Shown: positions 1 through 5,424 of the stretch, one piece after another
Position numbering within the stretch: position 1 is the first letter of the stretch
Layout: each line of letters opens with the position of its first letter
Program-made: the position numbers and the translations under genes
NCBI GenBank assembly: GCA_017882205.1
Contig: JADGPY010000028.1
Span: 1-5,424, forward strand
DNA: 5,424 bases
Source: Chitinophagaceae bacterium
GTDB taxonomy: Bacteria; Bacteroidota; Bacteroidia; Chitinophagales; Chitinophagaceae
Direction: 5' to 3'
The notes under the pieces: model-generated
Database searches by the model: none
The model's input: only the letters and a program-made list of their open reading frames with translations
What the model was told of the DNA's origin: nothing

Positions 1-213
1 GGACAAATTGATGTGGTGAGTTTTCTGACAGATACAAAAATTTTCAGCAGTAAAGGAGAAGCAAGAAAGATGATATTGAACGGCGGTATAAGTATCAACC
101 GTAACAAGATTACGGATCCTGCCTTCTCTGTTAACCAGGAGCAGCTACTTCATGGTAAATTTTTATTGGTGCAAAAAGGCAAGAAGAATTATTTTCTAGT
201 AGAGACTTTGTAG
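1..213 (+). CDS. tyrS: Tyrosyl-tRNA synthetase, C-terminal S4 RNA-binding domain (5' partial)
   Basis: This is the 3' end of a gene that begins upstream of the window; frame 1 is open from base 1 to the TAG at 211-213 and gives 70 residues. The GTG at 13 is an internal valine codon, not a start, because the frame stays open before it. The visible part matches the S4-type domain at the C-terminus of bacterial TyrRS: a phrase FSSKGEARKMI, then NGGISINRNKI, and an ending with GKFLLVQKGKKNYFLV. In this family the domain grips tRNA-Tyr while the missing N-terminal Rossmann domain (HIGH/KMSKS) makes tyrosyl-adenylate and charges the tRNA in the cytoplasm. A stand-alone S4 protein is less likely, because the order and length fit the TyrRS tail. 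The last four codons (VETL) and the stop run into a palindromic repeat, so the extreme C-terminus may have been shaped by it. The gene converges on cphB. Confidence 0.9.
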   Translation, partial: GQIDVVSFLTDTKIFSSKGEARKMILNGGISINRNKITDPAFSVNQEQLLHGKFLLVQKGKKNYFLVETL

Positions 214-241
214 AGACGTAGCACGCTATGTCTCTACAAAG
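206..241. repeat. Near-perfect 36-bp palindrome overlapping the tyrS stop codon
   Basis: The left arm CTTTGTAGAGACGTAGC (206-222) is complementary to GCTATGTCTCTACAAAG (225-241), with a two-base centre (AC) and one mismatched position that becomes a G-T pair on one strand. The octamer GTAGAGAC also occurs directly before it at 199-206, so the motif is present twice directly (11-nt offset) and once inverted. It lies between the convergent tyrS and cphB genes and contains the tyrS TAG. Its position suggests a bidirectional terminator, but no T-run follows on either strand. A REP-like or MITE-like dispersed repeat is the better guess (inference). Confidence 0.75.
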
Positions 242-280
242 ACCCCATTATCGTAGAATCATATACACGATTCAATAGGA

Positions 281-1171
281 TCAGCCCACTCTTTTATGTA
301 CTATAAACTCCTCCTCCTTTCCTGGTGAAAATTTTCTTTCTTTCACCATATATGTATTCCCTTTTTCACAGAAGTGAACTTTCAGGTTTTCGATGCTGAT
401 GGGATTTCCTTCAGGGATATCGGCAATGTTATTGTGACGAATATCATGACCATCGATGATGATTACCAGCCCGCTTCCGATTGCTTCCATTTTATTTCCT
501 TCAGTAATCAGCATCCCTGTGTCTTCGCCAAGCCCAATGCCAACACAGGATGGGTTGGTAGCGATCGCCTGCGCCAATCGTCCAAAGCGTCCACGTTTTT
601 CAAAATGACTATCAAAGATCACATCATCCATAAAACCAAGGCCTGTGGTGATCTTCACTTCACCTTTAAGATGTGCACGTGTTGCATTGCCTTCATAAAT
701 CATGGTATTGCTCATGGCCATCGCACCCGCAGAAGTTCCGGCAACCACAAAATTCTCTTCATCATTATAGCGGTCTAATGCAATTTGAAGTATCTCTGTT
801 CCACCAAATGTAGCAGATAAACGCAACTGATTACCTCCACTAAACATCACGGCATTACATTGGCGCATACGCGCAATAAATTCATCGCTCATTGCATCGG
901 CACGATTACGGATCGGCATAAGGCCGATGTTAGTACATCCGATCTTTCCAAAAGCATTGAGATAATTTTCCCCTACTTCATATGGGATCATGGAAGCGGT
1001 AGTGATAACTTCCATTCTTTTGTCGGGGCCACCAGCCTCTTCAATGATTCTGCGTAGAATTCCTAATTCAAAAAAATTGAGGTTTCTTCTAAGCATCTCA
1101 CCTTTTTCCAGCTCCACGCCTTTATCTTCAGCGCCACCTATAGCCAAAAGTTTCCCCAGGGGATGTTGCAT
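281..1171 (-). CDS. cphB: Cyanophycinase (peptidase family S51), intracellular
   Basis: The 296-residue product is a serine exopeptidase that cuts cyanophycin into beta-Asp-Arg dipeptides. It opens with LLAIGGAEDK, the S51 family start. The nucleophile elbow is GTSAGA with Ser147. His189 in the DSHF motif and Glu216 in GEDTG follow at intervals of 42 and 27 residues, the same intervals I recall for Ser132, His174 and Glu201 of Synechocystis CphB, so the triad appears complete. Asp187, Arg193, Arg195 and Arg198 match remembered substrate-binding positions; Ser188 stands where that enzyme has Gln. There is no signal peptide or membrane segment, which fits a cytoplasmic enzyme that mobilises stored polymer rather than the secreted scavenging type. 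ATG at 1171 is the first in-frame ATG after an in-frame TAA ten codons upstream, and the family motif follows at once. The gene is divergent from cphA. A general S51 peptidase is the alternative, but the neighbour makes cyanophycinase very likely. Confidence 0.95.
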   Translation of the reverse strand: MQHPLGKLLAIGGAEDKGVELEKGEMLRRNLNFFELGILRRIIEEAGGPDKRMEVITTASMIPYEVGENYLNAFGKIGCTNIGLMPIRNRADAMSDEFIARMRQCNAVMFSGGNQLRLSATFGGTEILQIALDRYNDEENFVVAGTSAGAMAMSNTMIYEGNATRAHLKGEVKITTGLGFMDDVIFDSHFEKRGRFGRLAQAIATNPSCVGIGLGEDTGMLITEGNKMEAIGSGLVIIIDGHDIRHNNIADIPEGNPISIENLKVHFCEKGNTYMVKERKFSPGKEEEFIVHKRVG

Positions 1172-1244
1172 GAATACAAATTTCGTAATAACAGCCAGTT
1201 ACCTTCTTCATATTTGTTTGACTGTCAGGATAATTTCACATTAA

Positions 1245-1252
1245 CAAAAGTA
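1245..1252 (-). promoter_or_regulatory. Candidate -7 box of the cphB promoter
   Basis: The minus strand reads TACTTTTG, an exact fit to the Bacteroidota TAnnTTTG -7 element, 74 bp before the cphB ATG. The same octamer precedes the tRNA-Gln gene. The -33 position has no TTTG, so the call rests on one box. Confidence 0.35.
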
Positions 1253-1320
1253 ACGGAATTGTAGATATTAGAATTGTTATAGTAGTTGTATTTTTTATCA
1301 TTATGATTTTTTGTTATCTT

Positions 1321-1359
1321 CCAAGCTGGCAAATTTTAGGATGGCAGCTTTGTTTTTTT
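1321..1359 (+). promoter_or_regulatory. Hairpin followed by T7 in the cphA leader (possible attenuator)
   Basis: AAGCTG (1323-1328) pairs exactly with CAGCTT (1345-1350). C1330-G1343 and C1321-G1352 can add pairs around single mismatches. The loop is about 12 nt and AT-rich. The stem is followed within two bases by seven T residues (1353-1359), the form of an intrinsic terminator, and ends 27 nt before the cphA ATG. If transcription starts upstream of 1320 it could end or pause transcription before cphA. The short six-pair core makes it a modest terminator, and no clear anti-terminator partner is visible. Confidence 0.35.
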
Positions 1360-1386
1360 AGTCATACTTCTACAAAAAACCAATTC

Positions 1387-4014
1387 ATGAAAATCATAGA
1401 AATCAAAGTATTGAGAGGCCCTAATTATTGGAGCATTCGTAGGCCAAAACTCATACAGATGAAGCTTGACCTTGAGGAAATGGAAGAAAAGCCTACGAAT
1501 ATCATTCCCGGTTTTAAGGAGAAGTTGGAAACAATATTGCCTACTCTTTACGAGCACCGTTGCAGTGAAGGAGTTCCCGGAGGTTTTTTTGCTAGAGTAA
1601 TTGAAGGTACCTGGATGGGACATGTAATTGAACATGTAGCGTTAGAACTTCAGACAATCGCAGGTATGGACACAGGTTTTGGAAGAACCCGTGGGGCCAG
1701 AAAAAAGGGTGAATACTTTGTAGTATTTGATTATATGGAAGAAGAAGCCGGTGTATATGCCGCGAAGGCTGCTTTCAGGTTAGTTCAATCTCTTATCGAT
1801 GGGTCTGAGTATAACCTTGAAGAGGATGTACAACAGTTGCGGGAGCTCCGTGAGAACACAAGATTAGGCCCCTCCACCGGAAGCCTGGTAGACGAAGCTA
1901 TCAAGCGTGGAATCCCATACATCAGGCTTAATAAACAAAGCCTGGTTCAATTAGGCTATGGCATTCATCAAAAAAGGATCCGTGCAACCATTGCAAGTAC
2001 CACTTCATGCATTGCTGTTGATATAGCAGGAGATAAAGTTGAAACAAAAAATCTCCTCGGAGCTGCTGAGATTCCTGTACCTAAAGGAAGAGTTATTTAT
2101 AGTTACGAAACTGCCCAGGATGCAATTGATAGTGTTGGATTTCCGTTTGTATTAAAACCCATCGATGGCAACCACGGAAAAGGAGCCACAACAAATATCA
2201 ATTCGCTGGAACAGGGAGAGAAAGCATTGGAAGCTGCGCGGAAGTATGGACGAAATGTGATATGTGAAAAATATATTACGGGATACGATTTCAGAGTACT
2301 GGTTATCAATTATAAATTTATATGCGCAGCCCTTCGTACACCCGCTGCCGTTACCGGGGATGGAGAACATACTATCCAATGGCTAATAGATGAAATTAAT
2401 ACAGATCCAAGAAGAGGATATGGGCATGAAAAAGTGTTAACGCAAATAAAGGTCGACGACTTTACCCAAAAAATGCTGGATGATAAAGAATACTCATTAG
2501 AAACAATTCCTGCAAAAGACGAACTGGTATTGTTAAAACCAACTGCAAATCTTTCTACCGGTGGTACTTCAACGGATGTCACTGATGAAGTACACCCAGT
2601 TAATATATTCCTGGCAGAGAGGATCGCTAAGATCATTGGATTAGATATTTGTGGAATTGATATCATGGCGTCGGATCTGAAAACACCATTGTTTGAAAAT
2701 GGAGGCGCTGTCCTGGAAGTAAATGCTGCGCCAGGCTTTAGAATGCACGTTGAACCTTCTGAAGGCATTGCCAGGAATGTAGCGGAGCCAGTGATAGATA
2801 TGCTTTATCCTAAAGGCACCAATGGACGGATCCCAATTATTGCAGTGACAGGAACCAATGGAAAAACTACTACCAGCAGGCTCATTGCACATATTTGTAA
2901 AACTGCAGGCTATAAAGTAGGATTCACTACTTCAGATGGTGTGTATATTCAGAACCAGATGATGATGAAAGGTGATTGCACCGGGCCAAAAAGTGCTGAA
3001 TTTGTTTTGAAAGATCCAACTGTTGATTTTGCCGTTCTTGAATGCGCGAGAGGGGGAATCCTTAAAAATGGTTTGGCCTTCGCTCATTGCGATATTGCCA
3101 TTGTTACCAACGTAACAGCTGATCATATTGGACTTGGTGGAATAGACACATTGGAACAGATGGCAAAGGTTAAAGCTGTTCTTCCCGAAACAGTGTTCAA
3201 GCATGGGTTTAGCATATTGAATGCAGATGATGATCTGGTATACGATATGAGAAAAAATCTCGATTGCAATGTAGCCCTATTCAGTATGGATGAAAACAAT
3301 AAGCGTATAAAAAATCATTGTAATAAAGGTGGGATGGCAGCAGTGTATGAAAATGGATATGTTACTATTATGAAGGGCAGCTGGAAAATCAGGATCGAAA
3401 AAGTTACTGATATTCCCATTACATATGGAGGCAAGGCAACCCACAATATCATGAATACCCTGCCTTCAATCCTGGCTGCATATCTGTTCAAAAATATCAA
3501 GGTAGAAGACATTCGTTTGGCTTTACAAACATTTGTGCCTTCCATCTCGCAAACACCCGGAAGATTGAATTTATTCCAGTTCAGGAATTTTAAGTTCCTT
3601 GTGGATTTCGCTCATAATCCTGCAGGACTAACACTACTTTGCGATTTTGTGAACAAGCTGGATAGTAATTACAAGATCGGCATAATCAGTGGAACTGGTG
3701 ATCGAAGAGATGATGACATCCGCGAAATAGGAAGAATCTCTGCAAAGAACTTTGACGAAATCATTATTAGGCAAGATAAAAATATGCGCGGTAGAACCCC
3801 AGATGAGATTGTAAACTTATTGGTTGAAGGTATTAATGAAAGCAAGACTAAAGACATCCCCATCAAAATTATTCATAAAGAGCGCGAGGCAATCATTTAT
3901 GCCTATAAAAATGTTAAGCCGGGTGCCATAATCACTATAATGTGCGACGTAATACCGGATGCTCTTGATTTCATCAAGCAATTAAAAGAAGAGGAGGACG
4001 CTGAGGTTAATTAA
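1387..4014 (+). CDS. cphA: Cyanophycin synthetase
   Basis: The 875-residue enzyme builds cyanophycin in the cytoplasm, adding Asp to the backbone and then Arg to its side chain, with one ATP for each bond. The length is close to the roughly 873 residues of Synechocystis CphA. Domains in order: an N-terminal domain (about 1-160) starting MKIIEIKVLRGPNYWSIRR, with an HxxEH motif at His79, Glu82 and His83; an ATP-grasp domain (about 161-487) with KPIDGNHGKGAT at 257-268, TANLSTGGT near 386 and LEVNAAPG around Glu444/Asn446; and a Mur-ligase-like domain (about 488-875) with P-loop TGTNGKTTT at 488-496, VDFAHNPAG at 739-747, GTGDRRDDDIRE from 769 and RGRTP from 801. By family knowledge the ATP-grasp site adds Asp and the Mur-like site adds Arg. 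ATG at 1387 is chosen over the in-frame ATG at 1303 because the family N-terminus starts there and the 28 extra residues resemble nothing in the family. No frameshift or lost motif was seen. It is divergent from cphB, with tRNA-Gln downstream on the same strand. Confidence 0.97.
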   Translation: MKIIEIKVLRGPNYWSIRRPKLIQMKLDLEEMEEKPTNIIPGFKEKLETILPTLYEHRCSEGVPGGFFARVIEGTWMGHVIEHVALELQTIAGMDTGFGRTRGARKKGEYFVVFDYMEEEAGVYAAKAAFRLVQSLIDGSEYNLEEDVQQLRELRENTRLGPSTGSLVDEAIKRGIPYIRLNKQSLVQLGYGIHQKRIRATIASTTSCIAVDIAGDKVETKNLLGAAEIPVPKGRVIYSYETAQDAIDSVGFPFVLKPIDGNHGKGATTNINSLEQGEKALEAARKYGRNVICEKYITGYDFRVLVINYKFICAALRTPAAVTGDGEHTIQWLIDEINTDPRRGYGHEKVLTQIKVDDFTQKMLDDKEYSLETIPAKDELVLLKPTANLSTGGTSTDVTDEVHPVNIFLAERIAKIIGLDICGIDIMASDLKTPLFENGGAVLEVNAAPGFRMHVEPSEGIARNVAEPVIDMLYPKGTNGRIPIIAVTGTNGKTTTSRLIAHICKTAGYKVGFTTSDGVYIQNQMMMKGDCTGPKSAEFVLKDPTVDFAVLECARGGILKNGLAFAHCDIAIVTNVTADHIGLGGIDTLEQMAKVKAVLPETVFKHGFSILNADDDLVYDMRKNLDCNVALFSMDENNKRIKNHCNKGGMAAVYENGYVTIMKGSWKIRIEKVTDIPITYGGKATHNIMNTLPSILAAYLFKNIKVEDIRLALQTFVPSISQTPGRLNLFQFRNFKFLVDFAHNPAGLTLLCDFVNKLDSNYKIGIISGTGDRRDDDIREIGRISAKNFDEIIIRQDKNMRGRTPDEIVNLLVEGINESKTKDIPIKIIHKEREAIIYAYKNVKPGAIITIMCDVIPDALDFIKQLKEEEDAEVN

Positions 4015-4053
4015 AATCTGGATTGTACGGATTGCTTTTAGCCACACTTTAAA

Positions 4054-4085
4054 TTTCAAATATCAATTATTTGCCCTTACTTTTG
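4054..4085 (+). promoter_or_regulatory. Candidate promoter of tRNA-Gln
   Basis: TACTTTTG at 4078-4085 fits the Bacteroidota -7 consensus TAnnTTTG exactly. TTTC at 4054-4057, 20 bp upstream, stands where a TTTG -33 box would be. A start about six bases after the box would lie just before the mature tRNA 5' end at 4097, which supports the call. The tRNA therefore probably does not depend on read-through from cphA, which has no evident terminator of its own in 4015-4077. Confidence 0.55.
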
Positions 4086-4096
4086 CACTTCAAAAT

Positions 4097-4167
4097 TGTC
4101 CCATAGTATAAAGGCAGTACGACAGATTTTGATTCTGTTTGTCGAGGTTCGAATCCTCGTGGGACAA
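4097..4167 (+). tRNA. tRNA-Gln (anticodon UUG)
   Basis: The 71-nt gene folds into a full cloverleaf. The acceptor stem TGTCCCA (4097-4103) pairs with TGGGACA (4160-4166), with discriminator A4167. The D-stem GTAT (4106-4109) pairs with GTAC (4117-4120), including one T-G pair, around a loop with GG. The anticodon stem ACAGA (4122-4126) pairs with TCTGT (4134-4138), and the loop TTTTGAT puts TTG at 4129-4131. The T-arm is CGAGG, TTCGAAT, CCTCG (4143-4159). The weak U1-A72 first pair is typical of glutamine tRNAs. CCA is not encoded (the 3' flank reads CCT), so it must be added after transcription. U34 lets it read CAA and, by wobble, CAG. Confidence 0.97.
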
Positions 4168-4174
4168 CCTCATA

Positions 4175-4211
4175 GGACAAAAGCGAATTTGCTGCTTTTG
4201 TCCTTTTTTTT
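4175..4211 (+). terminator. Rho-independent terminator of tRNA-Gln
   Basis: GGACAAAAGC (4175-4184) pairs perfectly over 10 bp with GCTTTTGTCC (4194-4203) around a 9-nt loop and is followed at once by eight T residues (4204-4211). It begins seven bases after the tRNA 3' end, so it most likely ends the tRNA transcript and any read-through from cphA. Confidence 0.92.
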
Positions 4212-4293
4212 AACTCATCTGCAGGACCATCGGCAGCATTGCATGAGGAACTAATCTGAAAAATCATATAAACTACTTATTTTTTTCAGGAGT

Positions 4294-4387
4294 ATTATAC
4301 TATATTTTTACGTGCACTGTCGAAAAACAATTGTTACTCTAAGTAAGTAAGAATATTGAAAATATTCCAGGGAAAATATAGTATAAT
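4294..4387. repeat. 15-bp exact inverted repeat flanking a 64-bp AT-rich core, upstream of the OmpA-family gene
   Basis: ATTATACTATATTTT (4294-4308) and AAAATATAGTATAAT (4373-4387) are exact reverse complements. The core holds a second hairpin, GAATATT / AATATTC with a 3-nt loop (4351-4367), the palindrome AACAATTGTT (4326-4335) and a short TAAG repeat (about 4340-4351). The right arm ends 22 bp before the OmpA-family ATG and overlaps TATAATTG (4382-4389), a one-mismatch -7 box. It could be a paired operator, a structured leader or a small MITE-like element; no target-site duplication is visible. The rest of the 4212-4409 gap shows nothing recognisable. Confidence 0.6.
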
Positions 4388-4409
4388 TGTTTAACTAAAA
4401 TACGGCGTC

Positions 4410-5423
4410 ATGAGAAAGCTATTATTACTACTACTGTTATTTCCATTTCATTCAAAAGCACAGGACACTCTAAAAGCTTACCAGAACTATGATTTTCGGG
4501 CCGGTGACAAAATTATTTATGAAGATAATTTTGCTGCTGATAAAGTAGGAGAATTTCCAGCCCATTGGGATCTGATGGGCGGCCAGGGTGTTGTAAATAT
4601 GGTAGGAGGCATTCCATGCTTCCTGCTTATAGAGGGAAATTATGTAAAAGTTAAACCGTATATGAAAACTGATAAATACCTGACTGACAGTTTTTCTGTT
4701 GAGTTCGATACTTATCCAACGCAAAATGCATACGGGATAATGATCTTTATGAATGGCTCTAACCATACAAATATGAATGTGCAGTTAAAACCGGCATCGA
4801 TAGTCTGGAATTATAGCAACACTAAAACATTGTTCGGCAACTTTCCTGCAGAAATACTGAAAACAAAATATATCAACAGTTGGCATCACATTGCCTTGGC
4901 TTACATAGATGACCAGTTGAAAATATATGTAGATCAATACCGAATACTTACTATACCCCATTGCGGTTTGAAACCCCAGAACCTTGAAGTGGCAGGAATT
5001 GGCAGCAAACAGAATCCCATAATTTTCAAAGATTTTAAAATTGCGGGTGGTGCCGGTATGAATATGCTTGACAAACTACTTACCGATGGAAGATTTGTAA
5101 CTCACGGTATCAGGTTCGATGTGAACAGCGCAAGGATCAAACCCGAGAGTATGGGTGTAATCAATGATATAGTCACTTATTTACAGGCCCACCCGGATTT
5201 AAAAGTAGAAATAGATGGACATACGGACAGTGATGGAAGTGATGAGTCAAATCTTATATTATCACAGCAACGCGCAGATGCCGTAAAAGCAGTTATGATT
5301 AATGGAGGTATCAATGCATTGCGGCTCACCACAAAAGGGTTTGGCGAAAGTAAACCTATCAACGATAATAAAACCCCGGAAGGAAAAGCCAATAACAGGA
5401 GAGTTGAGTTAGTAAAAACGTAA
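4410..5423 (+). CDS. Secreted LamG-like / OmpA C-terminal domain protein
   Basis: The 337-residue protein is complete and ends in TAA one base before the window edge. It opens with a signal peptide: MRK, seven leucines, then FPFHSKA with probable signal peptidase I cleavage after Ala17. There is no lipobox Cys, so it is probably periplasmic or held at the outer membrane through peptidoglycan. Residues about 35-215 look like a concanavalin/LamG-type beta-sandwich (EDNFAADKVGEFPAHW, then WHHIALAYIDDQLKIYVDQ from Trp158). Residues about 230-337 are an OmpA C-terminal domain: FDVNSARIKPES, IDGHTDSDG, LSQQRAD, and a closing NRRVEL. Asp273 and Arg288 have the 15-residue spacing of the diaminopimelate-binding Asp271/Arg286 pair I recall in Acinetobacter OmpA. 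No OmpA beta-barrel is present. The ligand of the N-terminal domain cannot be told from sequence. ATG 4410 is supported by the signal peptide; it has no Shine-Dalgarno sequence. The tRNA terminator separates it from the genes upstream. Confidence 0.88.
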   Translation: MRKLLLLLLLFPFHSKAQDTLKAYQNYDFRAGDKIIYEDNFAADKVGEFPAHWDLMGGQGVVNMVGGIPCFLLIEGNYVKVKPYMKTDKYLTDSFSVEFDTYPTQNAYGIMIFMNGSNHTNMNVQLKPASIVWNYSNTKTLFGNFPAEILKTKYINSWHHIALAYIDDQLKIYVDQYRILTIPHCGLKPQNLEVAGIGSKQNPIIFKDFKIAGGAGMNMLDKLLTDGRFVTHGIRFDVNSARIKPESMGVINDIVTYLQAHPDLKVEIDGHTDSDGSDESNLILSQQRADAVKAVMINGGINALRLTTKGFGESKPINDNKTPEGKANNRRVELVKT

Positions 5424-5424
5424 A

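Larger units (their letters stand above)
1172..1386. promoter_or_regulatory. Divergent cphB-cphA intergenic control region
   Basis: This 215-bp AT-rich gap must hold the promoters of both cyanophycin genes. On the minus strand TACTTTTG (1252-1245) fits the Bacteroidota -7 consensus TAnnTTTG and would give cphB a leader of about 65 nt, but no convincing -33 box precedes it. On the plus strand TTG at 1259-1261, 18 bp before TAGTAGTTG (1280-1288), is a weak candidate for cphA. Other marks are the small palindrome TGACTGTCA (1219-1227), a direct repeat of GAATTGT at 1256 and 1271, ATCATTATGAT (1297-1307), and the hairpin listed separately. Neither gene has a clear Shine-Dalgarno sequence, which is usual in this phylum. 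Confidence 0.5.

Noticed and set aside
13..213. GTG at 13 as the start of a small S4-domain protein
   Set aside because: The frame is open to the window edge and the sequence fits the TyrRS tail, so the GTG is an internal valine codon.
206..241. Palindrome as an ordinary intrinsic terminator for tyrS and cphB
   Set aside because: No T-run follows on either strand and the arms nearly meet with a two-base centre. A dispersed repeat explains it better, although some termination effect is possible.
256..273. GAATC / GATTC inverted repeat next to the cphB stop
   Set aside because: A five-base stem with an 8-nt loop and no T-run is within chance expectation for this composition.
374..778. 134-codon plus-strand open frame inside cphB
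   Set aside because: It is an antisense shadow of a clearly coding cyanophycinase gene and has no recognisable domain.
1303..1386. Upstream in-frame ATG extending CphA by 28 residues (MIFCYLPSWQ...)
   Set aside because: The family N-terminus MKII...LRGPNYWSIRR starts at 1387. The extension resembles no CphA, and its hydrophobic content reflects T-rich leader DNA.
2310..2768. 152-codon minus-strand open frame inside cphA
   Set aside because: It is antisense to the conserved ATP-grasp region; its length follows from the codon use of the real gene and it shows no domain.
4067..4267. A 66-codon minus-strand reading frame containing RGFEPRQTESKSV
   Set aside because: It is the antisense of the tRNA-Gln gene and its terminator. 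This kind of peptide is a known artefact of translating tRNA genes.

Overview
The window reads as a piece of a Bacteroidota chromosome, perhaps from the Chitinophagaceae or a related family (inference). The signs are AT-rich non-coding DNA, start codons without a Shine-Dalgarno sequence, TAnnTTTG-type -7 promoter boxes, a tRNA gene without an encoded CCA end, and a signal-peptide OmpA-family protein typical of that phylum.

Layout from left to right: (1) the last 70 codons of tyrosyl-tRNA synthetase (tyrS, +), whose stop codon lies inside a near-perfect 36-bp palindrome (206-241); (2) a complete intracellular cyanophycinase gene (cphB, -), convergent with tyrS; (3) a 215-bp divergent intergenic region (1172-1386) with candidate promoter elements, a 15-nt direct repeat and a hairpin plus T-run just before the next gene; (4) a complete cyanophycin synthetase gene (cphA, +; best start 1387, 875 aa); (5) a tRNA-Gln(UUG) gene with its own candidate promoter and a strong intrinsic terminator; (6) an AT-rich 198-bp gap holding a widely spaced 15-bp exact inverted repeat; (7) a complete secreted protein with a concanavalin/LamG-like N-terminal half and an OmpA peptidoglycan-binding C-terminal half.

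The functional core is the divergent cphA/cphB pair. CphA uses ATP to build cyanophycin (a poly-aspartate backbone with arginine on each side chain), and CphB cuts the polymer back to beta-Asp-Arg dipeptides. Together they form a nitrogen, carbon and energy storage cycle. All catalytic motifs I can check by eye are intact in both enzymes, including an HxxEH motif in the CphA N-terminal domain that matches the site reported to make primers. The dipeptidase that would finish degradation is not in the window.

No wholly new system is evident. The items most worth a second look are the non-coding structures: the palindrome at the tyrS end, the attenuator-like hairpin in the cphA leader, and the inverted repeat upstream of the OmpA-family gene.
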